Of a stretch of 64,000 nt of DNA, positions 39,681 through 47,895 are shown one piece after another. Where the stretch lies: the NCBI GenBank assembly GCA_902614655.1, contig CACMLX010000002.1, positions 62,001 to 126,000 of the forward strand, in the 5' to 3' direction. The translations under genes were made by a program, and so were the position numbers. The stretch comes from an uncultured Pelagibacteraceae bacterium (GTDB lineage Bacteria; Pseudomonadota; Alphaproteobacteria; Pelagibacterales; AG-422-B15). The first letter of the stretch is position 1. Every line of letters starts with the position of its first letter. The notes below the pieces were generated by a model. It was given only the letters and a program-made list of their open reading frames with translations, ran no database searches and was not told the origin of the DNA.

Positions 39681-40099
39681 AAATAACATCACGCGGTAGA
39701 TATGCTGTATTGGCAATGGTTGATCTTGCAAAGTTTGGAGCAAAAAAACCATGTAGTTTGTCACATGTTTCAGTTAGGCAAAATATATCTTTGTCTTATT
39801 TGGAACAGATATTTAACGATCTTAAGAAGGCTGAATTGGTTAAAAGTCAGAAAGGACCAGGTGGAGGATATATTTTAAATAAGGAGAAAGAGGAGATAAA
39901 AATTTTGGATATATTTAATGCAATAGATGAAAAAATAAAAACTACAGGGTGCGGCAATAATCCTAACGCTTTTTGTTCTGGAACTAACAAAAAGTGTTTA
40001 ACTCATAATTTTTGGGAAAATCTCGAAGGCGTTATCGGAAATTATTTAAGTACAGTGCATCTCAGTGATTTAGTGGAAGAACAAACGTTGGTAAAATAA
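39677..40099 (+). CDS. iscR: Rrf2-family Fe-S regulator IscR
   Basis: IscR is a [2Fe-2S] transcription factor that represses Fe-S assembly genes when clusters are plentiful. The winged-helix domain starts with [17 protein letters not shown], and the recognition region includes [16 protein letters not shown]. Cluster ligands are Cys92, Cys100, Cys107 and His110 in [21 protein letters not shown], which fits IscR and not NsrR. The length of 140 is close to normal. It overlaps cysE by 4 bp and precedes sufB. Confidence 0.95.
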   Translation: MKITSRGRYAVLAMVDLAKFGAKKPCSLSHVSVRQNISLSYLEQIFNDLKKAELVKSQKGPGGGYILNKEKEEIKILDIFNAIDEKIKTTGCGNNPNAFCSGTNKKCLTHNFWENLEGVIGNYLSTVHLSDLVEEQTLVK

Positions 40100-40100
40100 T

Positions 40101-41543
40101 ATGAATAAAGTAAGCAAAGATAATTTTACACAAGAAAAGTACAAATATGGATTTGTTACTGAAATTGAAAGTGAAAAGATACCGAAAGGGTTAAATGAAG
40201 ATGTTATCAGACTGATTTCAAAGAAAAAAAATGAACCAGACTGGATGTTGGATTGGAGACTGTCAGCATTTAAAAGATTAGAAAATATGTCTGTTCCAAA
40301 ATGGGCTAAGGCAGAGATCGATGAAATTGATTTTCAAGATTTATACTATTACTCCTCTCCGAAAGATTTTAAAGAAAAGCCAAAATCTCTAGATGAAGTT
40401 GATCCTAAGTTATTGGAAACATATGAGAAACTAGGCATACCTCTAAAGGAACAGAAAGTTTTAGCTGGTGTTGCTGTAGACGCAGTTTTTGACAGTGTGT
40501 CAGTTGCTACAACATTTAAGGAGAAACTTAACGAAATAGGTGTCATTTTTTGCCCTATTTCAGAAGCTATTCAAAAACATCCTGAGCTTGTAAAAAAATA
40601 TATTGGTTCTGTTATTCCTGTAACTGATCATTTCTATGCGACTTTAAATTCAGCGGTCTTTAGTGATGGTTCGTTTGTATACATTCCAAAAGGTGTTAAA
40701 TGTCCGATGGAATTATCTACATACTTTAGAATTAACGCTTCTGAAACAGGACAGTTTGAGCGGACACTTATAATTGCCGATGAAGGTAGTTATGTTAGTT
40801 ATCTTGAAGGTTGTACAGCTCCTATGAGAGACGAAAATCAATTGCATGCAGCTAATGTTGAATTAGTTGCGCTTGATGACGCTGAAATAAAATATTCTAC
40901 AGTTCAGAATTGGTATCCCGGTGATGAAAATGGAAAAGGTGGAATATATAATTTCGTAACAAAACGGGGTTTATGCAAAGGAAAAAACTCAAAAATATCC
41001 TGGACTCAAATTGAGACAGGTTCTGCTATAACATGGAAATATCCAAGCTGTATTTTAAGAGGAGATAATTCGACTGGTGAATTTTATTCTGTAGCAATTA
41101 CCAATAATTATCAGCAAGCTGATACTGGCACAAAAATGATTCATTTAGGAAAAAATACAAAAAGCAGAATTATTTCAAAAGGAATTTCTGCAGGAAAATC
41201 ATCCAATACTTATCGAGGGCTTGTTAGTTTTCATAAAAAAGCAAAAAATGCAAAAAACTTTACCCAATGTGACTCATTATTAGTTGGAAGCGAGTGCAAA
41301 GCAAATACCATTCCATTAACCGAAAATAGCTCTAATTCTTCATCTATAGAACATGAAGCAACAACCTCAAAAATAAGTGATGAGCAGTTATTTTATTGTA
41401 TGCAAAGAGGCTTAGATGCGGAAGAAGCACAAAGTTTAATTGTAAATGGATTTTGTAAAGAAGTTCTGCAAAAACTTCCAATGGAGTTTGCTGTCGAAGC
41501 TCAAAAACTTGTAAGCATAAGTTTGGAAGGGAGTGTTGGATAG
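40101..41543 (+). CDS. sufB: Fe-S cluster assembly protein SufB
   Basis: SufB is the scaffold half of the SufBCD complex, receiving sulfur from SufS-SufU. The C-terminal beta-helix core includes [41 protein letters not shown] and the acceptor-cysteine region [19 protein letters not shown]. The final [16 protein letters not shown] is typical. The length of 480 is standard. It follows iscR by 1 bp and is coupled to sufC. Confidence 0.97.
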   Translation: MNKVSKDNFTQEKYKYGFVTEIESEKIPKGLNEDVIRLISKKKNEPDWMLDWRLSAFKRLENMSVPKWAKAEIDEIDFQDLYYYSSPKDFKEKPKSLDEVDPKLLETYEKLGIPLKEQKVLAGVAVDAVFDSVSVATTFKEKLNEIGVIFCPISEAIQKHPELVKKYIGSVIPVTDHFYATLNSAVFSDGSFVYIPKGVKCPMELSTYFRINASETGQFERTLIIADEGSYVSYLEGCTAPMRDENQLHAANVELVALDDAEIKYSTVQNWYPGDENGKGGIYNFVTKRGLCKGKNSKISWTQIETGSAITWKYPSCILRGDNSTGEFYSVAITNNYQQADTGTKMIHLGKNTKSRIISKGISAGKSSNTYRGLVSFHKKAKNAKNFTQCDSLLVGSECKANTIPLTENSSNSSSIEHEATTSKISDEQLFYCMQRGLDAEEAQSLIVNGFCKEVLQKLPMEFAVEAQKLVSISLEGSVG

Positions 41544-41544
41544 T

Positions 41545-42273
41545 ATGTTAGAGATCAAAAATTTAAATGTTACTGTTGAAGAAAAACAAATTTTAAAAAA
41601 TTTAAATTTAAAAATTGGCAAGGGTGAAGTGCATGCCATAATGGGCCCTAATGGCTCAGGTAAAAGCACTATTGCTCATACTTTAGCCGGTAAACCTAAC
41701 TATAATGTAGAGTCAGGAGAGGTTAATCTTAATGGTAAAGATTTACTCTCAAAAGATCCTTATGAGAGATCATTAAATGGTCTTTTCCTTGCTTTTCAAT
41801 ACCCAATTGAACTTCCTGGAGTAACTAATGCTTCTTATCTTAAGCAGATAGTTAATGCGCATCGAAAGTCAAGAAAAGAAACGCCAATTGATGCTGGAGA
41901 ATTTCTAAAGATTCTAAAAGAAAAATCAAAACTCCTAGACATACCAATGGACATGCATAGCCGTTTTGTGAATACTGGCTTTTCTGGAGGAGAGAAGAAG
42001 AAAAATGAGGTCCTTCAGATGGATTTGCTTGATCCAAGTTTAATCATTATGGATGAAACAGATTCAGGCCTAGATGTTGATGCCTTGAAAACCACTGCAG
42101 ACGCAATTAATAAATTAAAGAATGATGAAAGATCATTTATTATTATTACTCATTACTTAAGATTATTAGAGTATATTGAGCCTGATTACGTTCATGTATT
42201 TCAAAATGGTTCAGTTATTGAAACGGGCGATAAGACATTAGCTTCAAGAATTGATCAAGAGGGGTATAGTTGA
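41545..42273 (+). CDS. sufC: Fe-S cluster assembly ATPase SufC
   Basis: SufC is the ABC-type ATPase of the SufBCD complex. Walker A is MGPNGSGKSTIAH, the signature is FSGGEKKKNEVLQM and Walker B is LIIMDETDSGLDVDAL, all characteristic of SufC rather than a transporter. The track begins at GTG 41533, inside sufB, but the ATG at 41545, two bases after the sufB stop, aligns with the usual start MLEIKNL. The 3' end overlaps sufD by 1 bp. Confidence 0.96.
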   Translation: MLEIKNLNVTVEEKQILKNLNLKIGKGEVHAIMGPNGSGKSTIAHTLAGKPNYNVESGEVNLNGKDLLSKDPYERSLNGLFLAFQYPIELPGVTNASYLKQIVNAHRKSRKETPIDAGEFLKILKEKSKLLDIPMDMHSRFVNTGFSGGEKKKNEVLQMDLLDPSLIIMDETDSGLDVDALKTTADAINKLKNDERSFIIITHYLRLLEYIEPDYVHVFQNGSVIETGDKTLASRIDQEGYS

Positions 42274-43187
42274 TGAAAACTTTAAAACCTTCAATAATAG
42301 AATTCACGGATAACTTTTGGATTGAAAGCAATTCTAAGAATCTCTCTATTTCCCATGAGATTATAAACGATGAATTAAAATTAAAAATCACAGCAAATTA
42401 TTCACAAATACCATCACGAATTAAATTGATAAGCAGTAATAGAAGCAAACTAAAAATTATTGCTGATATAAATTTAAATGAGAATGCTACTTTAGAGATT
42501 ATTGATGAAAATGATTACATAGTTGATACATCTTTTATTTTAAAATCATTTTTAGGTTCCCACTCAATACTTGAATTATATAGATTTAACAAGTTTCAAT
42601 CTGATACTAATAACACTTTTTTTCATACTTGCAATTTATCAAACGGTTCAACGTTTAAAGATTTTAATTTTACAAACGGTTCAGATTTTACAAAAAACGA
42701 GACAAAGATTAATTTGAATGAAAAAAATTCTAAGTATGTTGGCAGTGGCGTTGTTTTGTCAAACTCTTCAAAATGTGAAAATAATTTAAATATAAGGCAC
42801 CTAAGTCAGTCAGCAATATCGGACTGTTCCTTTAAAGCTGTGACCCGTGGTTCTTCTAATGTTTCGTTTAAAGGAAAAGTATTTGTTGATGAAAATTGCT
42901 CAAATACACAATCTAACCAAATTAGCAAAGGTTTATTAATTGATGAGGAGTCCAAAATTAATCTTACACCAATACTTGAAATAAATAATGATGATGTCGT
43001 TTGCTCTCATGGCGCGGCTTCAGGAAAAGCTGATGAGGAAGTATTATTTTATTTAGCCTCAAGAGGAATTTCAAAGAGTGAAGCTGAAAGAATATATATA
43101 CAGGGCTTTTTATCAGAGTTTATAGAAAAGATTGAAGATGCAGAAATGCAAGCTAAAGGACAATATTTTATCAACGAGAACTGTTAA
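42273..43187 (+). CDS. sufD: Fe-S cluster assembly protein SufD
   Basis: SufD is the SufB-like partner in SufBCD that supports iron acquisition. The N-terminal half is diverged, while the C-terminal beta-helix carries NIRHLSQSAISDCSFKAVTRG, the histidine-containing VVCSHGAASGKADEEVLFYL and ASRGISKSEAERIYIQGFLSE. At about 304 residues it is shorter than the 400 or more usual in proteobacteria, probably from N-terminal reduction. The start ATG at 42273 overlaps the sufC TGA; the track's TTG at 42270 is less likely. Confidence 0.92.
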   Translation: MKTLKPSIIEFTDNFWIESNSKNLSISHEIINDELKLKITANYSQIPSRIKLISSNRSKLKIIADINLNENATLEIIDENDYIVDTSFILKSFLGSHSILELYRFNKFQSDTNNTFFHTCNLSNGSTFKDFNFTNGSDFTKNETKINLNEKNSKYVGSGVVLSNSSKCENNLNIRHLSQSAISDCSFKAVTRGSSNVSFKGKVFVDENCSNTQSNQISKGLLIDEESKINLTPILEINNDDVVCSHGAASGKADEEVLFYLASRGISKSEAERIYIQGFLSEFIEKIEDAEMQAKGQYFINENC

Positions 43188-43188
43188 C

Positions 43189-44421
43189 ATGGGTAACTCT
43201 AAAACTTTAAGTTTAAATGTTAGAAAAGATTTTCCAATTCTTTCAAAAAAGATATTGGAAAAAAAAGACCTTATTTATTTTGACACCGCAGCTTCTGCTC
43301 AAAAACCAAATGCAGTTATTAATGAAACAAATGATTTCTATAAAAATCACTATTCTAATGTTAGCAGGGGAGTTCATACATTATCTGTTGAATCAACATT
43401 TAGATACGAGGATGCTAGAAAAAAAGTTCAAAAATTCTTAAATGCAAGGTCTGAAAATGAAATTATTTTCACAAAAAGTGCCACAGAAGGAATAAATTTA
43501 GTTGCTCAAACTTTCTATGAAAAGTTTATGCAAAGGGGAGATGAGGTAATTTTATCTCTAATAGAGCATCACTCAAATTTAATACCTTGGTTTTTTTTAA
43601 GAGACAAATATGGCGTTGTATTAAAGTTTGCAAATATTCAACCATCAGGGGAAATTGATATAGATCATTTTGATAGTCTTTTCACAAATAAAACAAAAAT
43701 TGTATCTTTGACGCATCTTTCTAATGTTTTTGGAACTGAATTAAATGAAAAGATTATAAGTATCTGTAAAAATAGAAATGTTCCCATTTTACTTGATGGC
43801 TGTCAATCAGCTGCTCATTTAAAAATTGATGTTCAAAAACTAGGTTGTGATTTTTTTGTTTTCTCTGGACATAAAACTTATGGTCCTGCTGGTATTGGAG
43901 TTTTATATGGAACTGAAAATCTTTTATCAGAAATGCCTCCCTATCAAGGTGGGGGAGGAATGATTGGGGATGTGAGTCTAGAAGGCGCAAGTTACGCAGA
44001 ATTACCAGCGAAATATGAAGCAGGAACCCCTCCATTAGTCGAAGCGCACGGATTGGGTATAGCAATTGACTACATGAATAACATTGGACTTGATAACATT
44101 ATCGATCATGAAAATGAAATTACTAAATATGCATTTAATAAATTAAACGAAATTGATTTTATCGAAATTCATGGTGGAGATAATAAAAGGAATTCGATCA
44201 TATCATTTAATATTAAAAATGTTCACTCCCACGAAGTATCTTCGTTCTTAGATGTTGAAGGAATAGCAATTAGAGCAGGTCATCACTGTTGCCAGCCTTT
44301 AATGAAACATCTTGGTGTCAATTCGACGGCTAGATTATCTTTCGGTGTGTATAATTCACTGGAAGAAGTTGATAAATTTCTTTTTGAATTACATAAGTGT
44401 AAGGAGTTTTTTAGTAAATGA
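43189..44421 (+). CDS. sufS: Cysteine desulfurase SufS
   Basis: SufS is the PLP enzyme that takes sulfur from cysteine for Fe-S clusters. From the ATG at 43189 (MGNSKTLSLNVRKDFPIL) the protein has 410 residues. The PLP lysine is Lys229 in FSGHKTYGPAGIG, and the persulfide-forming cysteine is Cys367 in RAGHHCCQPLM. The track's earlier ATG at 43132 lies in sufD and adds 19 unrelated residues. A following sufU overlaps by 4 bp. Confidence 0.96.
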   Translation: MGNSKTLSLNVRKDFPILSKKILEKKDLIYFDTAASAQKPNAVINETNDFYKNHYSNVSRGVHTLSVESTFRYEDARKKVQKFLNARSENEIIFTKSATEGINLVAQTFYEKFMQRGDEVILSLIEHHSNLIPWFFLRDKYGVVLKFANIQPSGEIDIDHFDSLFTNKTKIVSLTHLSNVFGTELNEKIISICKNRNVPILLDGCQSAAHLKIDVQKLGCDFFVFSGHKTYGPAGIGVLYGTENLLSEMPPYQGGGGMIGDVSLEGASYAELPAKYEAGTPPLVEAHGLGIAIDYMNNIGLDNIIDHENEITKYAFNKLNEIDFIEIHGGDNKRNSIISFNIKNVHSHEVSSFLDVEGIAIRAGHHCCQPLMKHLGVNSTARLSFGVYNSLEEVDKFLFELHKCKEFFSK

Positions 44422-44852
44422 ATGATTTAATAAACGATCTTTACCAAGAAATAATTTTAGATCATGGGCGCGAACCAAGAAATTTTGGTGAATGTGATCC
44501 TCATAATAAAAGTGCCGATGGTCATAACCCGTTGTGTGGTGACAATTTAAAGCTTACTTTCTTTCTTAATGATCAAAATATAATAGAAGACATTAAATTT
44601 ACGGGTGAGGGGTGCGCCATATCTCTTGCTTCTGCATCATTAATGACTGAAAAATTAAAAGGTAAAAAAATTGAAGTCGCTGAGGAAATATTTAAGGATT
44701 TTACAAATCTTGTTTCAGGTACAGATGAAGAGTTAAAAGTTTTAAATGAGGAAGACTCACTTTACGCCTTAAAGGGAGTAGGAGGATTTCCAATGAGGGT
44801 AAAGTGCGCAACAATGGCATGGCATGCTTTTAATCAAGCTTTAAAAGATTAA
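44418..44852 (+). CDS. sufU: SUF-type NifU-like sulfur-transfer protein SufU
   Basis: SufU accepts sulfur from SufS and passes it to SufB. The IscU-fold ligands are visible: Cys in [10 protein letters not shown], Cys in [14 protein letters not shown], and Cys in [11 protein letters not shown], plus the SufU-type GGFPMRVKC. The length of 144 is standard. Having SufU in place of SufE matches the alphaproteobacterial SUF operon. Confidence 0.94.
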   Translation: MNDLINDLYQEIILDHGREPRNFGECDPHNKSADGHNPLCGDNLKLTFFLNDQNIIEDIKFTGEGCAISLASASLMTEKLKGKKIEVAEEIFKDFTNLVSGTDEELKVLNEEDSLYALKGVGGFPMRVKCATMAWHAFNQALKD

Positions 44853-44854
44853 TT

Positions 44855-45436
44855 ATGAGACTATATCCTATATATCTAGCACTGCTTGTATTATTTATTG
44901 TTTTGCAACTTATTTATGGAAACCGGTCTTTTGCCGATATAAACTTAAAGGAGTACGATATGTCAAAAGTTGAAGTAATGGATACACCTTTCTGGTGTTC
45001 TGCCACACCTGAAGAAAGACAGGAAGCTATTAATAACCTTACTGAAGAACAGAGAATTGTTGCTTTAGAGAATGGAACCGAGAGGCCATTTTTTAATGAA
45101 TATTGGAATAGTAAAGATGTTGGGATTTATGTTGATGTTATTTCAGGAGAACCTCTATTTTCCTCTTTAGATAAATTTGATTCAGGAACAGGTTGGCCAA
45201 GTTTTGATAAACCAATAAAAGGAATAGAAATTGTAGAAGTTGTTGATAAATCCCATGGAATGGTTCGAACAGAGGTAAGAAGCCAATATGGAGACGCACA
45301 CCTAGGTCATTTATTTGATGATGGACCCACTGAAACTGGATTAAGATATTGTATTAATTCAGCTTCATTAAGATTTGTTCCTCTAGAGAAGTTAAGTGAA
45401 GAGGGCTATGAAGATTTTATAGCATTATTTAACTAA
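44855..45436 (+). CDS. msrB: Peptide-methionine (R)-S-oxide reductase MsrB with signal peptide
   Basis: MsrB reduces methionine-R-sulfoxide in proteins. The domain shows [28 protein letters not shown] and the catalytic cysteine in [15 protein letters not shown]. The zinc CxxC pairs of many MsrBs are absent. A hydrophobic N-terminus (about 4-22) ending near RSFAD looks like a signal peptide, giving 193 residues in all. An in-frame ATG at 44960 (MSKVEVMD) is preceded by AAAGGAG and would yield a 158-residue form without it. It sits in the SUF operon between sufU and sufT, where I would normally expect no msrB. Confidence 0.92.
   Translation: MRLYPIYLALLVLFIVLQLIYGNRSFADINLKEYDMSKVEVMDTPFWCSATPEERQEAINNLTEEQRIVALENGTERPFFNEYWNSKDVGIYVDVISGEPLFSSLDKFDSGTGWPSFDKPIKGIEIVEVVDKSHGMVRTEVRSQYGDAHLGHLFDDGPTETGLRYCINSASLRFVPLEKLSEEGYEDFIALFN
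44947..44962 (+). promoter_or_regulatory. Strong internal Shine-Dalgarno and ATG inside msrB
   Basis: AAAGGAG at 44947-44953 lies 6 bases before an ATG at 44960, in frame with msrB (codon 36), at the point where the MsrB domain begins. The first ATG at 44855 has no comparable ribosome site. Either the true start is internal, or the gene makes both a secreted and a cytosolic form. Confidence 0.6.
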
Positions 45437-45745
45437 ATGGAAAAAGTAGAAGATCAAAAAGTTATAGATGCATTAAAGACTGTATTTGACCCTGAAATTC
45501 CAGTTGATTTGTACGAATTAGGTCTGATATATAAATGTGAGGTTACTTCTGATAATGATGTTATTATTCAAATGACATTAACTACACCAAATTGTCCTGT
45601 AGCAGATGAAATGCCAAAAAAAGTAAAAGAAGCTGTTGATGCTGTTCCTGGGGTAAAAAATGTTGCAGTTGATCTTGTATGGGATCCACCATGGGATATG
45701 TCACGCATGTCAGATGTTGCAAGATTAGAACTAGACATGATGTAA
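45437..45745 (+). CDS. sufT: SufT-like MIP18 (DUF59) family protein
   Basis: MIP18/SufT proteins help with Fe-S cluster maturation. The 102 residues carry ALKTVFDPEIPVDLYELGLI with the family DPEI/DLxxLG motifs, LTTPNCPVADEMP with the conserved cysteine, and VDLVWDPPWDMSRMSDVAR. It starts directly after the msrB stop and ends the SUF operon. The next feature is the tRNA-Lys gene. Confidence 0.92.
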   Translation: MEKVEDQKVIDALKTVFDPEIPVDLYELGLIYKCEVTSDNDVIIQMTLTTPNCPVADEMPKKVKEAVDAVPGVKNVAVDLVWDPPWDMSRMSDVARLELDMM

Positions 45746-45812
45746 GATATCCACTTGAAATACAAAAATACCTATATATTTTAGATAATAATCATATATA
45801 AACTCAAATTAA

Positions 45813-45888
45813 GAGCCCGTAGCTCAGTTGGTAGAGCACTCCCCTTTTAAGGGAGTTGTCCTCGGTTCGAACCCGAGCGGGCTCGCCA
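45813..45888 (+). tRNA. tRNA-Lys (anticodon UUU)
   Basis: A full 76-base cloverleaf is visible. The acceptor stem is GAGCCCG/CGGGCTC, the D arm GCTC...GAGC, the anticodon stem CTCCC/GGGAG with loop CTTTTAA (anticodon TTT), a 5-base variable loop TTGTC, and T arm CTCGG-TTCGAAC-CCGAG. The CCA end is encoded. The discriminator base is G, where E. coli tRNA-Lys has A. Confidence 0.95.
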
Positions 45889-45897
45889 CTTTTTAGT

Positions 45898-46062
45898 ATG
45901 AAAAAGAAATTTTATCACAAGCTTGGCCCAGTGCCTACAGAGGAAGATCTCAAGAATCCAAAAAAATTAGACCCAAATAAAGCAAGAAATACTGTAATTA
46001 TCTGGTATTCATTTGTTGCAATTGCCGTTATTTTATATTTTGTAATAACTAAGTTGTTTTAA
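45898..46062 (+). CDS. Small single-helix membrane protein, 54 residues
   Basis: The track begins inside the tRNA gene, but the ATG at 45898 lies 9 bases after its CCA end. The product is a basic, soluble N-terminal half (FYHKLGPVPTEEDLKNPKKL) followed by one hydrophobic helix (VIIWYSFVAIAVILYFVITKLF). No family is recognised. No clear Shine-Dalgarno is seen. Its composition and the clean helix support a real gene of unknown role. Confidence 0.55.
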   Translation: MKKKFYHKLGPVPTEEDLKNPKKLDPNKARNTVIIWYSFVAIAVILYFVITKLF

Positions 46063-46102
46063 ATATAATAAAATCCTGACGAACCTTTCAGGATAAAATC
46101 TA

Positions 46103-46651
46103 ATGATTATAAGAGGTTTTTTAGTCTTCTTAATTACTATATTTTCGCACAACATTTTATTTAGTGAAAATAATTTGAAAGATAATTTCGATAACCCAAG
46201 CAGTTGGCGGTATATTGCTGACGATGTAATGGGCGGCATATCTAGTGGTAAAGTTGAATTCATTAATATTGACGGCAATAGCAATATCTTACTAACGGGA
46301 AACGTTAGTACTGAGAATAATGGTGGTTTCATACAAATTCGGAAGGAATTAAAAGACATTAACTTAAGTAATGCTGAGAGTATAAGAATAGTGGCCCGGG
46401 GAAATAATGAAAAATATTATATTTTTTTACGTACATCAGGAACAATCTTGCCCTGGCAGTATTATTCATATGAATTTGATGTAAGAAATGAATATAATGA
46501 GTTCATTATGCCAATTAAAGATTTTAAAAAATCTGGTATGATGCTGGCAAATCAAATTAATCCAAAAAAAATAACGTCTATTGGAATTGTTGCTTATGGT
46601 AGGGACCACTATGCTGAACTTTACGTCAAAGAATTAGAATTCCTGGAGTAA
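46103..46651 (+). CDS. CIA30-type secreted protein
   Basis: A signal peptide (about 1-20, ending SHNILFSE) is followed by DNPSSWRYIADDVMGGISSGKVEF, the hallmark of CIA30 proteins, with GFIQIRKELKDINLSNAESIRIVARG and a galactose-binding-like beta-sandwich to the end. In mitochondria CIA30 (NDUFAF1) helps assemble complex I, but many bacterial relatives are secreted and of unknown role. Here export suggests a non-complex-I function. It is 4 bp from the next membrane-protein gene, so they are probably one unit. Confidence 0.82.
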   Translation: MIIRGFLVFLITIFSHNILFSENNLKDNFDNPSSWRYIADDVMGGISSGKVEFINIDGNSNILLTGNVSTENNGGFIQIRKELKDINLSNAESIRIVARGNNEKYYIFLRTSGTILPWQYYSYEFDVRNEYNEFIMPIKDFKKSGMMLANQINPKKITSIGIVAYGRDHYAELYVKELEFLE

Positions 46652-46655
46652 ATAT

Positions 46656-47285
46656 ATGTGGCTGTTTGAATGTGGATTGGACACAGTTGAGTGGAGAAGA
46701 ACTGTAATTGTTTATTTATCGGCAATGGCTCCAATAATTTTATTTTTATATCTAATATATAAAAATAAGATGAAAAGATGGATTTCTCTAACATTAGTAA
46801 GTTCATTTTTAATAGCAGCACTTGGTTGGGAGATATGGGTTAATTTTGGACTTGTCGATGGTGATCCGGTTAATTTTAGACGATCTGATGCAATGACATG
46901 TGCCATTCCAATGGAAATTAATTGGTTAGTAAACTCACTAGCCGATACAGGGATTATTTGGTTCGCAATTATTCTTGTATATTGGATTTTGCCGGAGAAG
47001 GCACATACTTATGAAAAATTTCAATTAATGTCCTTATTTATTTTCTTTACTTGGTTCATGGGTCAGAATTTTTTAGTTGAGGCAGTTATTTACCACAATC
47101 AAGTAGGGGGCGATGCCGTGATCTCTTGGGCACCATTAATGCCATTTGGCCCATATTTTAATCCAACACTAATAAATTTTGGAGAGAGAAATATAACACT
47201 TCAATCTCAATCTGCGTGGATTATTGGAACTATAGTTTTCTATTTGATATCAATATATTTTTATAAAAAAACAAACGGAAAATAA
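46656..47285 (+). CDS. Polytopic membrane protein of unknown function
   Basis: The 209 residues contain five likely membrane helices: about 17-37, 44-63, 92-112, 120-140 and 185-204. Conserved-looking polar positions include W-rich loops (GWEIWVNFGLVDGDP, QNFLVEAVIYHNQ). I do not recognise a family. It follows the CIA30-type gene by 4 bp and is followed directly by a strong terminator, so the two genes form a two-gene unit (or three with the 54-residue protein). Confidence 0.75.
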   Translation: MWLFECGLDTVEWRRTVIVYLSAMAPIILFLYLIYKNKMKRWISLTLVSSFLIAALGWEIWVNFGLVDGDPVNFRRSDAMTCAIPMEINWLVNSLADTGIIWFAIILVYWILPEKAHTYEKFQLMSLFIFFTWFMGQNFLVEAVIYHNQVGGDAVISWAPLMPFGPYFNPTLINFGERNITLQSQSAWIIGTIVFYLISIYFYKKTNGK

Positions 47286-47286
47286 A

Positions 47287-47318
47287 AAACCCCACCTGGG
47301 TGGGGTTTATTTTGTTTT
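47287..47318 (+). terminator. Rho-independent terminator
   Basis: AAACCCCACC, two central bases and GGTGGGGTTT form a 10-bp stem just after the stop of the membrane-protein gene. It is followed by a T-rich run (attttgtttt). Confidence 0.9.
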
Positions 47319-47594
47319 GTTTCACACATCTACGTTTTGTAGATTTAAAAAATAATATTGAAATGGTTGTGGTCACCACCCCTTACAGTGTTGGTGGCGT
47401 CAACTTTTTAACCTCCACATTATCATCGACTAAATAATATCAAGCGCCCTCAAAATGTGAATTAAAAATGAAAAAAGCTTAAATACATAAAGTATCTAAG
47501 CTTTTCATAATGATAACGTGGATTGATGATCCTTATAGATAATTCTTTCTAAGAATCAATTAATATAATTAATAAATAAAATTTGTATTAAAAA
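47319..47594. other. Intergenic stretch with several hairpins and no recognised gene
   Basis: Between the terminator and the zinc-ribbon microprotein lie about 275 bases without a supported ORF or known RNA. The area has three small inverted repeats: ATCTACGTTTTGTAGAT (about 47328), a long hairpin at 47468-47508 and ATTCTTTCTAAGAAT (47542-47556). A GC-richer patch with GTGGTCACCACC and TTGGTGGC lies around 47368-47399. A small RNA is possible but I cannot name one. Confidence 0.4.
47468..47508. terminator. Hairpin, possible bidirectional terminator
   Basis: ATGAAAAAAGCTTA pairs with TAAGCTTTTCAT with a 2-base bulge, and the inner AATAC/GTAT can extend the stem. A-rich and T-rich flanks on each side would suit termination in either direction. 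No gene ends immediately next to it, so it may end an unannotated RNA. Confidence 0.4.
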
Positions 47595-47768
47595 ATGACT
47601 CAGCAAAACTGTCAATGGTGCAATACTTCAATAGTTCCAATTGATGTGCATGGACACTATCAATGCCCAAATTGCAAGATTAACATCGATCCATGTTGCT
47701 CAGGTGAAAAGATTGATGAATATGATTCAACTTTGAAGTCTTGTAACACCAAACGCTTTGACGAATAA
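47595..47768 (+). CDS. Zinc-ribbon-like microprotein, 57 residues
   Basis: This ORF is too short for the track. It encodes two CxxC knuckles: CQWC near the N-terminus and CPNC at 24-27, then CC at 34-35 in INIDPCCSGEKID. The pattern, with HGHYQCPNCKINIDPCC, looks like a rubredoxin/zinc-ribbon fold with a conserved-looking tail. Cysteines and glycines are far too regular for a chance ORF. No family name or function is claimed, and no strong Shine-Dalgarno is visible. Confidence 0.7.
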   Translation: MTQQNCQWCNTSIVPIDVHGHYQCPNCKINIDPCCSGEKIDEYDSTLKSCNTKRFDE

Positions 47769-47773
47769 TCAAA

Positions 47774-47887
47774 TCAAAAAAGATACAAAAACAATATCAA
47801 AACCAGAAAGACAACGAGTGCCATCATTGGAAAAGTGAGTATTCTATAAATAATTTGTAAGAACTGTTTGAAACTAAACTGTTCCAT
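47774..47887 (-). CDS. Possible 37-residue membrane microprotein
   Basis: The minus-strand ORF begins 8 bases after the SDR gene ends and codes MEQFSFKQFLQIIYRILTF followed by an uninterrupted hydrophobic helix (MMALVVFLVLILFLYLF). One amphipathic and one membrane helix is typical of real microproteins. A+T-rich sequence can also generate such peptides by chance. No family is recognised. Confidence 0.4.
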   Translation of the reverse strand: MEQFSFKQFLQIIYRILTFPMMALVVFLVLILFLYLF

Positions 47888-47895
47888 AAAATTAC

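Noticed and set aside
43132-43188. Longer SufS N-terminus
   Set aside because: The extra codons lie in the sufD reading region; the ATG at 43189 follows the sufD stop and matches the family start.
45856-45897. Extended start of the 54-residue protein inside the tRNA gene
   Set aside because: The first 14 codons are the 3' half of tRNA-Lys; the ATG at 45898 is the sensible start.
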